A stretch of 62,208 nucleotides of DNA, from positions 1 to 62,208 of the forward strand of contig NZ_JOCA01000032.1 of assembly GCF_000718785.1 (NCBI RefSeq). Direction: 5' to 3'. This stretch comes from Streptomyces sp. NRRL WC-3626 (lineage in GTDB: Bacteria > Actinomycetota > Actinomycetes > Streptomycetales > Streptomycetaceae). Position 1 is the first letter of the stretch. Every line of letters starts with the position of its first letter. Positions 44,122-54,865 of the stretch are shown here, piece after piece. Under the pieces are notes generated by a model that saw only the letters and a program-made list of their open reading frames with translations, was not told where the DNA came from and did not search any database. The position numbers and the translations under genes were made by a program.

Positions 44122-45686
44122 CCGGACCCGTGGGCCTCGACCGCCGTGCGGACCGTCGCCAGGGCCGTCTCCCGGTCGGCGGGGACGAGCCCGATCCGGG
44201 TACGGCGGTCGAGGACGTCCTCCTCGTCGAGCGCGCCCTCGTGCCGCAGGGCCCACACCAACTCGGCACCGGTGACCGGATGTCCGGGCAGCACCGGCTC
44301 GCCCAGCCGCGGGTCCCGCGCGCCGAGCGCGTGCACCGCCGGTGCCTCGGTGCCGTACCGCCCGACGAGCCGGCGGGGCGCGGGCAGGTCGGCGAGGACC
44401 TGCGGCGGCGCGGCCCCCACCAGGGGCAGCGACGCGGTGACGGACGGCCCGGCCGGCAGGCCCCGCAGGCGTACGGCGGTGTCGACCGCGTCCTCGGCCA
44501 TCCGCCGGTACGTGGTGAGTTTGCCGCCGACGACCGTGACGACACCCTCGCCGGAGGTGAGGACCGCGTGCCGTCGTGACAGGTCGGCGGTCCTCGGTGC
44601 CGCACCCGGGCGCGTGGAGTCCAGCAGGGGCCGCAGTCCGGCGAACGCGCCGACGACGTCGGCGCGTCGGACCGGCGCGTGCAGCACGGAGCCGAGCACG
44701 TCGAGGAGGAAGCCGATGTCCGTCTCGGGCGCCCGGGGGACGTCGGGGATGTCCCCGTCCACGGGTTCGTCGGTGAGGCCGACGTAGACCCGGCCGTCGT
44801 CCTGGGGCAGCACCAGGACGAAGCGGTTGCTCTCCCCGGGGACCGGGATGTGCAGGCCCGCGGTCAGCGGGCCGAGGCTCTCGGGGCGCAGGACGAGGTG
44901 GGTGCCGCGCGAGGGCCGTATCCGGACCCCGTCGACGAGGCCTCCCGACCACACACCGCACGCGTTGATCACCGCGCGGGCGCTGATCCCGCCCTCCTCG
45001 CCGGTGAGTTCGTCGCGGACCCGGGCTCCCGTCGCGCCCAGCTCCAGGGCCCGCACCCGGGTCAGGACACGCGCGCCGCGCCCCGCCGCCGTACGGGCGA
45101 GGGCGGTGACGAGGCGGGCGTCGTCGGTGAGCCGGCCGTCCCAGGACAGCAGTCCGCCGCGCAGCCCGTCGCGCCGCAGGGCGGGGGCGAGATGCCGGGT
45201 CTCCACCGCGGACAGCCGGCGCGGCGGGGGCAGGGTGGCCCGCGCCGTACGGGCGGCCAGGCGCAGGGTGTCCCCGGCCCGGAACCCGGCCCGCGCCAGG
45301 GCGGCCCCACCGCGCGACACCAGCGGGGTGAGCGGCAGTACGAACGGCTGGGCCGCCACGAGATGGGGCGCGGTGCGCTCCATCAGCACCCCGCGCTCCA
45401 CCGCGCTCTCGTGCGCGACGTCGAGCCGGCCCGAGGCGAGATAGCGCAGCCCGCCGTGGATGAGCTTGCTGCTGAACCTCGAGGTGCCGAACGCTAGGTC
45501 GTGGGCGTCGACGGCGACCACGCTCAGCCCGCGCGCGGCGGCGTCCAGCGCCACCCCCGCGCCCGTGGCGCCGAGGCCGACGACCAGCACGTCCACCGTG
45601 GGGCCGTCCACGGAATCGGCCAGTTCCCGCGCGCGGCGGGCGGTGGACAGGGACGAGGCGGAGGCCGGGCCGGCGAGGGGGGTCAT
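44109..45686 (-). CDS. glpD: FAD-dependent glycerol-3-phosphate dehydrogenase
   Basis: A 525-aa GlpD/GlpA-type flavoprotein oxidising sn-glycerol-3-phosphate to DHAP with transfer to quinone. Motifs: VLVVGLGATGAGVALDAAARG (FAD), FGTSRFSSKLIHGGLRYL (GlpD signature), RGTHLVL, YVGLTDEPVDGD, and VVTVVGGKLTTYRRMAED near residue 385. The ATG overlaps the tetR stop (ATGA), so the regulator and enzyme are one transcript. A much longer reading frame continues upstream but is a GC-rich shadow of neighbouring genes. Confidence 0.92.
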   Translation of the reverse strand: MTPLAGPASASSLSTARRARELADSVDGPTVDVLVVGLGATGAGVALDAAARGLSVVAVDAHDLAFGTSRFSSKLIHGGLRYLASGRLDVAHESAVERGVLMERTAPHLVAAQPFVLPLTPLVSRGGAALARAGFRAGDTLRLAARTARATLPPPRRLSAVETRHLAPALRRDGLRGGLLSWDGRLTDDARLVTALARTAAGRGARVLTRVRALELGATGARVRDELTGEEGGISARAVINACGVWSGGLVDGVRIRPSRGTHLVLRPESLGPLTAGLHIPVPGESNRFVLVLPQDDGRVYVGLTDEPVDGDIPDVPRAPETDIGFLLDVLGSVLHAPVRRADVVGAFAGLRPLLDSTRPGAAPRTADLSRRHAVLTSGEGVVTVVGGKLTTYRRMAEDAVDTAVRLRGLPAGPSVTASLPLVGAAPPQVLADLPAPRRLVGRYGTEAPAVHALGARDPRLGEPVLPGHPVTGAELVWALRHEGALDEEDVLDRRTRIGLVPADRETALATVRTAVEAHGSGHRP

Positions 45687-46282
45687 GGGGTGAGGGTCCT
45701 CTCCAGGATGTGGCGCAGTTCGCCGAGGAACGCCTCGGCCGTGAGCTCGGGGTCGTCCTCGTCGGTCATGGTCCGCAGGGACAGCGTGAAGGACTGCGCG
45801 ATCAACAGCACCGCCCGCGCCTGCCGTTCGGGAGGCGCGGCGCGCACCGAGCCGTCGGCGTGGCCCTCGCGCAGCGAGTCGGCGAGCCGCTCCAGCAGGG
45901 CCTCCTGGCTCGCGCCGCGGCGGTCGAGCACATAGGGCAGGAGCAGTTCGGGGTCCACGTCGAGGATCTTCCGGAAGAGCGGGTGGGCGCCGAACGCGCG
46001 GACCGCCGCCACCAGCCCCTCGGTGATCACGCCGCGCATCGGCATCCCGGGACCGCGCTCGGGGATGGCGCCGGTGGCCACGGCGATCCACTCGCGGGTC
46101 ATCAGATCGCCGACCAGCGACCGCACATCGGGCCACCGCCGGTACAGGGTCATCCGGGAGACCCCGGCGCGCCGGGCGACGTCGGTGAGCGTGGTGCGGC
46201 GGACCCCGACGGCCAGGACACAGTCCCGTACCGCGTCGAGGACCGCGTCGTTGTCCGAACCGTTGTGACGAATGGGCGTCAT
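45683..46282 (-). CDS. TetR family transcriptional regulator
   Basis: A 199-aa TetR protein. The N-terminal helix-turn-helix is VRRTTLTDVARRAGVSRMTLYRRWPDVRSLV (residues 27-57), followed by an all-helical ligand/dimer domain. It is co-transcribed with glpD and divergent from the alkyl-DHAP-synthase-like gene, with a candidate operator in between. It likely controls both sides in response to a lipid or glycerol-type ligand. Confidence 0.92.
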   Translation of the reverse strand: MTPIRHNGSDNDAVLDAVRDCVLAVGVRRTTLTDVARRAGVSRMTLYRRWPDVRSLVGDLMTREWIAVATGAIPERGPGMPMRGVITEGLVAAVRAFGAHPLFRKILDVDPELLLPYVLDRRGASQEALLERLADSLREGHADGSVRAAPPERQARAVLLIAQSFTLSLRTMTDEDDPELTAEAFLGELRHILERTLTP

Positions 46283-46297
46283 GTGTCACAGTGTAAC
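46283..46297. promoter_or_regulatory. Candidate TetR operator overlapping the -10 of tetR
   Basis: On the minus strand the 15 bases read GTTACACTGTGACAC: two imperfect 7-bp arms around a central T. TACACT inside it can serve as a -10 for a near-leaderless tetR message, so binding would repress tetR-glpD and could affect the divergent gene. Confidence 0.5.
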
Positions 46298-46364
46298 GCC
46301 CGCTGGGGTGGCCGGTCGAGACCGGCGGCCCCGTCATTCCGACCGACCGGTGAGGACGGCACGC

Positions 46365-47957
46365 ATGGACATGCTGTGGAACGGCTGGGGCGACCCGGCC
46401 CGGGCGACGCCGCTGCCCGACACGGTGATCGGGCTGCTGCGCGATCTGCTCGGCGTCGAACCCCGCGAGACCGAACCCCTCGCCCTCGAGGACCTGAGCG
46501 TCCCGGAGAGCCCGTTGGACCGGTCCGCGCACCGCGCCCTGGCCGCCGCCCTGGGCGGCGACGCCCACGTGCGCACCGACGCCGGGACCCGCGTCCGGCA
46601 CACGCGCGGGAAGTCCACCCCCGACCTGCTGCGCATGCGCGAGGGCGACCTCACCGACGTCCCCGCCGCCGTACTCCTGCCCGGCGGCCACGACGAGGTG
46701 CTCGCCGTGCTGCGGGTCTGCGCCGGACACGGCCTGCCGCTGGTGCCGTTCGGCGGCGGCACCTCCGTCGTCGGCGGTCTCGCGCCCGCACGGCGCGGTC
46801 CCTTCGTCGCCCTCGACCTGCGGCGCATGGACGGCCTGCTCGACCTCGACCCCGTCTCCCGCACCGCCACCCTGCAACCCGGCCTGCGCGGCCCGCGGGC
46901 GGAGGCGCTGCTCGCCGAACACGGCTTCACCCTCGGCCACTTCCCCCAGTCCTACGAGTGGGCCACCGTCGGCGGCTTCGCCGCCACCCGCTCCAGCGGC
47001 CAGGCGTCCGCCGGATACGGCCGCTTCGACGAGATGGTCCTGGCCCTCACCCTCGCCACCCCCCAGGGCACCCTCGACACCGGCCGCGCCCCGCGCTCGG
47101 CGGCGGGACCCGACCTGCGCCAGCTGATCCTCGGCTCGGAGGGCGCCTTCGGCGTGATCACCTCGGTGACCGTCCGCGTCCGCCCCGTGCCGGAGACCCG
47201 CCACTACGAGGGCTGGCACTTCCCCACCTTCGAGGAGGGGGCCACCGCACTGCGCCGGCTCGCCCAGGACGGGCCCCGGCCGACCGTGCTGCGGCTGTCC
47301 GACGAGACCGAGACCCTGATAGGCCTCGCCGACCCCGATGCCATCGGCGCCGGCGCGCGCCGGTCCGCCGGCTGCACGGCCGTCGCCGGATACGAGGGCA
47401 CGGCGGAGGACACCGCCCACCGCGGGGAACACGCCGCCGCCGTGCTGCGCGGATGCGGCGGAACGCCCGTCGGGGACGAGCCGGGGCGGCGCTGGGCACA
47501 CGGCCGCTACTCGGCCCCGTATCTGCGCGACGCGCTCCTCGACGCCGGGGCCTTCGCCGAGACGCTGGAGACGGCCACGTTCTGGTCCCGGATCCCCGCG
47601 CTGTACGCCGCCGTCCGCGACGCGCTCACCACCACCCTCACCGGGGCCGGCACCCCGCCCCTGGTCATGTGCCACATCTCGCACGTCTACGAGAACGGCG
47701 CCTCGCTCTACTTCACCGTGGTCGGTGCCCGGGGTGAGGACGCCGTGGCGCACTGGACCCGCGCCAAGCACGCCGCGGGCGAGGCGATCCTCGCAGCCGG
47801 CGGCACCATCAGCCACCACCACGGCGTCGGCACCGACCACCGGGACTGGTACGTCCGTGAGGCGGGCCCGCTGGGCATCGACGCCCTGCGCGCGGTGAAA
47901 CGGCGGCTGGACCCGGCGGGGCTGCTCAGCCCCGGCGTCCTGCTGCCCGCCGACTGA
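46365..47957 (+). CDS. FAD-binding oxidoreductase, alkyl-DHAP synthase-like
   Basis: A 530-aa PCMH/VAO-fold flavoprotein. The FAD loop is VPFGGGTSVVGGL (near residue 125). ATVGGFAATRSSGQASAGYGRFDEMV and the C-terminal SHHHGVGTDHRDWY match the alkyldihydroxyacetonephosphate synthase (AGPS) group, including the HHH motif. In the AGPS reaction the acyl group of acyl-DHAP is exchanged for a fatty alcohol, giving ether lipids. The neighbouring glpD and lipid kinase support a glycerolipid role, but many bacterial members are uncharacterised oxidases. GAGGAC precedes the ATG. Confidence 0.83.
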   Translation: MDMLWNGWGDPARATPLPDTVIGLLRDLLGVEPRETEPLALEDLSVPESPLDRSAHRALAAALGGDAHVRTDAGTRVRHTRGKSTPDLLRMREGDLTDVPAAVLLPGGHDEVLAVLRVCAGHGLPLVPFGGGTSVVGGLAPARRGPFVALDLRRMDGLLDLDPVSRTATLQPGLRGPRAEALLAEHGFTLGHFPQSYEWATVGGFAATRSSGQASAGYGRFDEMVLALTLATPQGTLDTGRAPRSAAGPDLRQLILGSEGAFGVITSVTVRVRPVPETRHYEGWHFPTFEEGATALRRLAQDGPRPTVLRLSDETETLIGLADPDAIGAGARRSAGCTAVAGYEGTAEDTAHRGEHAAAVLRGCGGTPVGDEPGRRWAHGRYSAPYLRDALLDAGAFAETLETATFWSRIPALYAAVRDALTTTLTGAGTPPLVMCHISHVYENGASLYFTVVGARGEDAVAHWTRAKHAAGEAILAAGGTISHHHGVGTDHRDWYVREAGPLGIDALRAVKRRLDPAGLLSPGVLLPAD

Positions 47958-47994
47958 CCGAGAACCCCCGACCGCCCGCCCCGGAGGCACCCCG

Positions 47995-48876
47995 ATGCGC
48001 CAGTTCACCGCCGTCGTCAACCCCACCGCGGGCGCGGCCGCCACAGCGGCCGCCGCACTGCTCGCCCTGGCCAGGCTGCTCCGCGAGGAGGGCGCGGACC
48101 TGCGCACCGAGTACAGCCGCAGCCTCGCCCACGCGCGCCGACTGGCCCGTGAGGCCGGGCAGGAGGGCCGAATCGTGCTCGCGGTCGGCGGGGACGGCAT
48201 CGCGGGCGGCGTCGGCGGCGCGCTCAGCGGGACCGACGCGGTCCTCGGCCTGGTCCCCGCGGGCCGCGGCAACGACTTCGCCCGCGCCCTGGGTCTGCCC
48301 CGGGACCCGGCGGCCCTGGCCCGCGTCCTGCTGCACGCCGCACCCCGGCCGGTCGACACCGTCGAGGTCAGCTCCGCCGTCCACGACCGCACCGTCGTCC
48401 TCGGCAGCGTCTACGCCGGGGTGGACGCGCTGGCCAACCGCCACGCCAACCGGTCCCGGCTGCGCGGCTCCGCCTCCTACTACGCGGGCGGCCTGCGCGC
48501 CGTCACCACCTGGCGGGCGGCCCGTTTCCGGGTCACCGTCGACGGCGAGGAACTCACCCACACCGGGTACACGGTGGTCGCCGCCAACTCGGGCTACTAC
48601 GGCTCCGGCCGCCTCGTCGCCCCGGACGCCCGCGTGGACGACGGCCTGCTGGACGTCGTCCTGATCCGCGAGGCGCCCCGGCGGCTGTTCTTCGCCCTGA
48701 TGAAGGAGCTCAGGACCGGTGCCCACGTCCACCGGCCGCAGGTACGGGTCCTGCGCGGCCGGGAGATCCGGATAGCGGCCGACCGGGAGGTCCCCTACGG
48801 GGCCGACGGGGAGGTCGACTCCGTCCTCCCCGTCACGGTCAGGGTCCTGCCCGACGCCCTGCGCGTCCTGTACTGA
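47995..48876 (+). CDS. Diacylglycerol kinase family (YegS-like) lipid kinase
   Basis: A 293-aa DAGK-catalytic-domain protein. NPTAG at the N-terminus, AVGGDGIAGG (GGDG, with Ile in place of the usual Thr) and PAGRGNDFARALGLP are the nucleotide-binding motifs. A C-terminal beta-sandwich with DDGLLDVVLI and a GADGE motif follows. It would phosphorylate diacylglycerol or a related lipid alcohol. It starts 37 nt after the AGPS-like gene and is probably in the same operon. Confidence 0.9.
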   Translation: MRQFTAVVNPTAGAAATAAAALLALARLLREEGADLRTEYSRSLAHARRLAREAGQEGRIVLAVGGDGIAGGVGGALSGTDAVLGLVPAGRGNDFARALGLPRDPAALARVLLHAAPRPVDTVEVSSAVHDRTVVLGSVYAGVDALANRHANRSRLRGSASYYAGGLRAVTTWRAARFRVTVDGEELTHTGYTVVAANSGYYGSGRLVAPDARVDDGLLDVVLIREAPRRLFFALMKELRTGAHVHRPQVRVLRGREIRIAADREVPYGADGEVDSVLPVTVRVLPDALRVLY

Positions 48877-48883
48877 CCGGCCG

Positions 48884-49330
48884 TCACCGGCCGTCGTCGG
48901 AAGCGGGCGTGCCGTGGTAGCGCTGGGCCAGCCTGGCGAGCGCCACCGCCGCGAGCAGCAGCCCGAAGTCGCGCAGGGCGACGTCGTAGTAATCGGGAAT
49001 CGTCAGCAGATCGACGATGATCCCCGCGAGCCAGCCGGCCACCAGCCAGCCCCCGAAGCGCGGCGCGAGGCCCACGACGACACCGGCCACGATCTCGATC
49101 ACCCCCACCGCGTACATCGCCGACTGGGCGCTGCCCGGGACGACGTCGTCGATCCACGGCGCGAGATAGCCGGGCCAGTCGGTGAGGAGGTTCGCGAACT
49201 TGTCCAGTCCGAACAGGACCGGCGCCACGGTGAACGCCGTACGCAGGATGACGAACGCCTGATAGCCGGGGTCGGCGAGCGCGGCCCGCCGGGGCGCGAC
49301 CGAGGGGCCGCCCGTGGTTGTGGAGGTCAT
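48884..49330 (-). CDS. DoxX family membrane protein
   Basis: A 148-aa protein with four hydrophobic segments (about residues 25-45, 68-88, 92-112 and 118-136) and the LFGLDKFANLLTDWPGYLAP segment typical of DoxX/DoxD-like proteins. In mycobacteria DoxX belongs to a membrane oxidoreductase complex linked to redox stress. The ATG at 49330 is chosen because AGAAGGG lies 8 nt ahead. It is divergent from the Cys-rich regulator across an AT-rich palindrome. Confidence 0.82.
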   Translation of the reverse strand: MTSTTTGGPSVAPRRAALADPGYQAFVILRTAFTVAPVLFGLDKFANLLTDWPGYLAPWIDDVVPGSAQSAMYAVGVIEIVAGVVVGLAPRFGGWLVAGWLAGIIVDLLTIPDYYDVALRDFGLLLAAVALARLAQRYHGTPASDDGR

Positions 49331-49343
49331 GACCTGCACCCTT

Positions 49344-49375
49344 CTTCTATCGACAACTCTCGTTAATTATAGAAG
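49344..49375. promoter_or_regulatory. AT-rich palindrome between doxX-like gene and regulator
   Basis: CTTCTAT (49344-49350) and ATAGAAG (49369-49375) are perfect 7-bp arms separated by 18 nt containing CGTTAATT. The low GC is striking in this genome. The site overlaps the likely promoters of both genes and is a natural operator for the adjacent regulator. Confidence 0.6.
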
Positions 49376-49396
49376 CGGGGTTTCCTTCTTTAGTCA

Positions 49397-50101
49397 ATGG
49401 CTGTTGCTTTTACACTGGTGTTCGTGGACGACACGGAAGAAGTACGCGACAAGGACGTCTCCGCCATCGCCGCTCTGGACGAGCCCACCCGCCGGAGGCT
49501 GTACGACTACGTGGTGCGCCGGCCGCACCCGGTCGGCCGGGACGAGGCGGCCGAGGCCCTCGGCCTCGCGCGGCAGACCGCGGCGTTCCACCTGGACCGG
49601 CTGGCCGCCGAACACCTCCTCGACGTGCTCCATGTACGGCGCAGCGGACGCAGCGGACCGGGCGCGGGCCGCCCCGCGAAGCTCTACCGCCGCTCCGGGG
49701 AGCAGATCAGCGTCAGCCTCCCCGACCGCCGGTACGAACTCGCCGGCCGGCTGCTCGCCCAGGCCGTGGAGGAATCCGGCGCCACCGGGGAACCCGTACG
49801 CGAGGTGCTGCACCGCAGGGCACGCGAGACGGGCGTCCGGCTGGGGGAGGACGGCGACGGACAGGAGGTCGTACGGGTGCTGGAACGGTACGGATTCGAG
49901 CCCCGCCGCGAGGACGCGTCCGTCGTCCTCGGCAACTGCCCCTTCCACGCCCTCGCCCGGGCCCACACGCAGACGGTCTGCGGCATGAACCTGCACTTGA
50001 TGTGCGGTGTGCTCGAGGGACTCGGCGGCGACACGGGGTACGAGGCCCGCCTGGCCCCCGAACCCGGCCGGTGCTGCGTCCGCCTGGAGCCCGCCGCCTG
50101 A
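49397..50101 (+). CDS. Winged-helix regulator with Cys-rich SufR-like C-terminus
   Basis: A 234-aa regulator. Residues 25-85 form a winged helix (LDEPTRRRLYDYV, DEAAEALGLARQTAAFHLDRLAAEHLL). The C-terminus has Cys181 (NCPFHALARAH), Cys195 and Cys203 (CGMNLHLMCG) and Cys226-Cys227 (GRCCV), resembling the Fe-S site of SufR-type regulators. The start is uncertain: no ribosome site precedes 49397, and TACACT (49411-49416) suggests a leaderless message starting at GTG 49424. It probably senses redox or iron-sulfur status and controls the divergent DoxX gene. Confidence 0.82.
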   Translation: MAVAFTLVFVDDTEEVRDKDVSAIAALDEPTRRRLYDYVVRRPHPVGRDEAAEALGLARQTAAFHLDRLAAEHLLDVLHVRRSGRSGPGAGRPAKLYRRSGEQISVSLPDRRYELAGRLLAQAVEESGATGEPVREVLHRRARETGVRLGEDGDGQEVVRVLERYGFEPRREDASVVLGNCPFHALARAHTQTVCGMNLHLMCGVLEGLGGDTGYEARLAPEPGRCCVRLEPAA

Positions 50102-50124
50102 ACCCGCCGCCCCGGAGGTGCGCC

Positions 50125-50670
50125 ATGACCCCGCGCGAGCTGTCCACCTTCGGCCACGGCACCGCCGGCCGGGAGGCCCTCGCCCGGCTGCTGCACGACG
50201 CCGGGATCACCGCCGTCGTGGACGTCCGGACCGGCCCCGGCAGCCGCCGCGACCCGGACCTCGGGCGCGACCGGCTCGCCGTATGGCTGCCCGGGGAGGG
50301 CATCTCCTACCGCTGGGAGCGGGATCTCGGCGGCTTCCGCAAACCGCCGTCCGACTCGCCCGACACCGTCTGGCGCAACGACTCCTTCCGCGGCTACGCC
50401 GCCCACACCCGCACCCCCGGATTCCTCGCCGCGATGGACACCCTGCTCGAGCAGGCCGCCCGCGAGCCCACGGCGGTCATGTGCGGCGAGTCCGTGTGGT
50501 GGCGGTGCCACCGGCGGCTCATCGCCGACTTCGCCGTCCTCGCCCGCGACGTGCCGGCCCGTCATCTGATGCACGACGGACGCCACACGCCGCACACCCC
50601 CACCCCGGGCGCCCGCCTGCGCGCCGACGGCCTGCTCGTCTACGACGACACCGACGCCGTGTCACGCTAG
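50125..50670 (+). CDS. DUF488 family protein
   Basis: A 181-aa protein with the DUF488 signature: N-terminal TFGHGTAGREALARLL, VVDVRTGPGSRRDP, then MCGESVWWRCHRRLIADFA, with conserved Cys-Glu and Cys-His-Arg. The family is widespread and has a rhodanese-like outline but no agreed activity. CGGAGGTG precedes the ATG. It is 23 nt downstream of the regulator and may be co-transcribed. Confidence 0.87.
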   Translation: MTPRELSTFGHGTAGREALARLLHDAGITAVVDVRTGPGSRRDPDLGRDRLAVWLPGEGISYRWERDLGGFRKPPSDSPDTVWRNDSFRGYAAHTRTPGFLAAMDTLLEQAAREPTAVMCGESVWWRCHRRLIADFAVLARDVPARHLMHDGRHTPHTPTPGARLRADGLLVYDDTDAVSR

Positions 50671-50764
50671 GCGGCCGGACGCAACTCGGGAGTCACCCGC
50701 CGTTACCGGACGCGCCCCAAGACTGGATCCGTTCGTTCTCTGGAATTGGTCGTGTCTGGGGTTG

Positions 50765-50770
50765 TAGGTT
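50765..50770 (+). promoter_or_regulatory. -10 element (TAGGTT) for a leaderless fur-type transcript
   Basis: TAGGTT ends 6 nt before the ATG at 50777, with no ribosome site in between, so a leaderless message is likely. Fur-type genes beside Streptomyces catalase-peroxidases are reported to be leaderless and autoregulated. The operator could not be defined by eye. Confidence 0.5.
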
Positions 50771-50776
50771 CGCCCC

Positions 50777-51214
50777 ATGACCGCATCCCGGCCGCCGACC
50801 ACCGCCGAGGAGCTCCGCGCCGCGGGCCTGCGCGCGACGGCCGCCCGCGTCGCCCTCCTGGAAGCCGTCCGCCAGGGCGGCCACCTCGGCGCCGAGGACC
50901 TCGCCTCCGAAGTGCGCCGGCGTATCGGGCACGTCTCCCTGCAGGCGGTGTACGAGGCGCTCCACGCGCTCACCGGGGCGGGGCTGGTGCGCCGTATCGC
51001 ACCGGCCGGCGGCCCCGCCCGGTACGGCGGGCGCGTCGGGGACAACCACCACCATCTGGTGTGCCGGTCCTGCGGCACCGTCGCCGACGTCGACTGCGCG
51101 GTCGGCGACGCCCCGTGTCTGACCCCCTCCGACAGCCACGGCTTCGTGATCGACGAGGCCGAGGTCGTCTACTGGGGCCGGTGCCCCGGCTGTTCCACCT
51201 CCCGCAGTAGCTGA
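50777..51214 (+). CDS. furA: Fur family regulator adjacent to katG (FurA/FurS/CatR-like)
   Basis: A 145-aa Fur protein. The winged helix spans residues 8-80 (LRATAARVALLEAV, HVSLQAVYEALHAL). The metal-binding dimer domain includes HHHLVCRSCGTVADVDC and CPGC, giving the two structural-zinc CxxC pairs. It sits 33 nt ahead of katG, the arrangement of FurS-CpeB in Streptomyces and FurA-KatG in mycobacteria, where the regulator represses both genes until peroxide oxidises it. PerR and CatR are equivalent alternatives for the name. Confidence 0.9.
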   Translation: MTASRPPTTAEELRAAGLRATAARVALLEAVRQGGHLGAEDLASEVRRRIGHVSLQAVYEALHALTGAGLVRRIAPAGGPARYGGRVGDNHHHLVCRSCGTVADVDCAVGDAPCLTPSDSHGFVIDEAEVVYWGRCPGCSTSRSS

Positions 51215-53479
<2,265 letters not shown>

Positions 53480-53485
53480 TCCGCA

Positions 53486-53524
53486 CATCCCGGGCCGGCC
53501 CGCGGGAACGGCCGGCCCGGGATG
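53486..53524 (+). terminator. katG terminator
   Basis: A perfect 15-bp inverted repeat (CATCCCGGGCCGGCC / GGCCGGCCCGGGATG) with a 9-nt loop begins 7 nt after the katG stop. Confidence 0.78.
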
Positions 53525-53588
53525 CGCGCGGGCCGCCCTGCCACCAGGCTTGAAGTGAGCCGACCGCCACCTGAAGGAGGCGCCTGGG

Positions 53589-53822
53589 ATGGGCAAGGGC
53601 AGCAGCGACCGCGGGAAGGACCTCCACGAGGGCGACGAGGTCGCCTGGAGCAGCCACGGCAGCGAGACCGGGGGCAAGGTCGAGAAGAAGATCACCGAGC
53701 GCACCGAGGCGGCCGGACGTACGGTCGCCGCCTCCGAGGAGGAACCGCAGTACGAGGTGCGCAGCGAGAAGTCGGGCAGGCCGGCGGTCCACAAGCCCTC
53801 GGCGCTCAGGAAGAGGAAGTGA
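53589..53822 (+). CDS. DUF2945 (HVA1-type TUDOR) protein
   Basis: A 77-aa protein with the KDLHEGDEVAWSSHGSETGGKVEKKI segment and a basic C-terminal tail (HKPSALRKRK), matching the DUF2945/HVA1 family of small Tudor-like domains. AGGAGG precedes the ATG. It overlaps the following DUF3140 gene by GTGA. The function is unknown; stress or DNA-related roles have been suggested for neighbours of this type. Confidence 0.85.
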   Translation: MGKGSSDRGKDLHEGDEVAWSSHGSETGGKVEKKITERTEAAGRTVAASEEEPQYEVRSEKSGRPAVHKPSALRKRK

Positions 53823-54172
53823 GCGCCGGGGCCGCGGACCGGGAGGACGAGACCTGGGACGAGTTCCGCGAACTGGTCACCATGAAGCCGGCCGAACTGG
53901 AGAAGTGGCTCGGCACGGAGGAGTCCCGTGACGCGGGACAGCACGAGGACGGCGGCGAGTCCACCGGCCACGCCTCGGGCCGGCGCATCGTCACCATCCT
54001 GCGCACCGCCCGCAAGGACCTCTCCGCCGACGACTACGCCCATATGCGCAAGGTCGTCGGCTACATCCGCCGCCATCTCGCCCAACGCCCGTCCGGTGAT
54101 GTTCGAGACACCCGCTGGCGCCGCTCACTGATGAACTGGGGCCACGACCCGCTGGTGAACTCGCCCCGGTGA
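53819..54172 (+). CDS. DUF3140 family protein
   Basis: A 117-aa protein containing WDEFRELVTMKPAELEKWLGTEES, GRRIVTILRTARKDLSADDYAHMRKVVGYIRRHLAQRP and a C-terminal RWRRSLMNWGHDPL, the conserved pattern of DUF3140. The GTG start lies in a GTGA overlap with the DUF2945 stop and follows AGGAAGAGGA. The two families are often neighbours and are probably partners. The function is unknown. Confidence 0.85.
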   Translation: MSAGAADREDETWDEFRELVTMKPAELEKWLGTEESRDAGQHEDGGESTGHASGRRIVTILRTARKDLSADDYAHMRKVVGYIRRHLAQRPSGDVRDTRWRRSLMNWGHDPLVNSPR

Positions 54173-54334
54173 CAACCGCGTTGGAACGGCGACTTACGGC
54201 CTTCCGCACCGGGAACCGGGCGCGTCGCCCGCGCGTTGTCGGTGTGACGTAGCACAATGATCGGAAAAGGAGATCAACTCCGGCGCCGCGCTGGGTAGAC
54301 GGTCTCGTGTCCCGGCTCCGGAAAGGTTCTGCAG

Positions 54335-54781
54335 ATGCTCGCCACCGTCGACCGTCCGAACACCCTCATCGCCCTGCCGACCCAGCGGCGCCGGCCGGTG
54401 ACGACCGAACTCCCGGCCGCTCCCTCCCGGAAGCACAACCTGGCCGGCACCGACCGCGCCGACGTGCTGCGCATCATCTCCGACCCCCGCACCCCCACGT
54501 ACGTGACCGAGTACGCCAACGGCCGCCGCAGGTACAGCTACTGGCGCCCGGTCGACCCCACCGGCACGGGCGGCTGCTACGCGTCCCTGCCGACCGCCGA
54601 GTGCGACGCGCTGCACGCGGCCGGCCGGATCACCCTGGGCGAGCCCGTGGTGGACCCCAACCGCACCACCTACCGCGTCCGCCCCGCGGCCCGCCCGCAG
54701 CCCGCCACCCGCCCCGAACCGGCCCCCCGAACCAGCTTCGAGCCGATACGCACACCCCGCGAACGCGCCCGCGTGGCCTGA
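54335..54781 (+). CDS. Hypothetical protein (148 aa) with a small conserved core
   Basis: I do not recognise a named domain. Residues 35-110 look folded (RADVLRIISDPRTPTYVTEYANGRRRYSYWRPVD, then a GGCYASLPTAECDALHAAGRI helix). The flanks are Pro/Arg-rich and probably disordered. GGAAAGG precedes the ATG. There is a Crp-like TGTGACGTAGCACA about 90 nt upstream (54243-54256), of uncertain meaning. It resembles short Streptomyces-specific proteins. Confidence 0.65.
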   Translation: MLATVDRPNTLIALPTQRRRPVTTELPAAPSRKHNLAGTDRADVLRIISDPRTPTYVTEYANGRRRYSYWRPVDPTGTGGCYASLPTAECDALHAAGRITLGEPVVDPNRTTYRVRPAARPQPATRPEPAPRTSFEPIRTPRERARVA

Positions 54782-54865
54782 CCGGGCAGGGGCGCTGGGC
54801 CGCCTTGGACGTGACGTATCGAGAACGGGAATCCCGAGGGCGCCGTGCCGGCCCCCGAAACCGGT

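Noticed and set aside
45687..48392. N-terminal extension of glpD to a 1427-aa protein
   Set aside because: The frame runs antisense through the AGPS-like gene and through tetR; the GlpD N-terminus is complete from 45686.
54243..54256. Crp-binding site TGTGACGTAGCACA
   Set aside because: Only an approximate palindrome with no supporting promoter spacing; noted under the gene but not called as a separate site.
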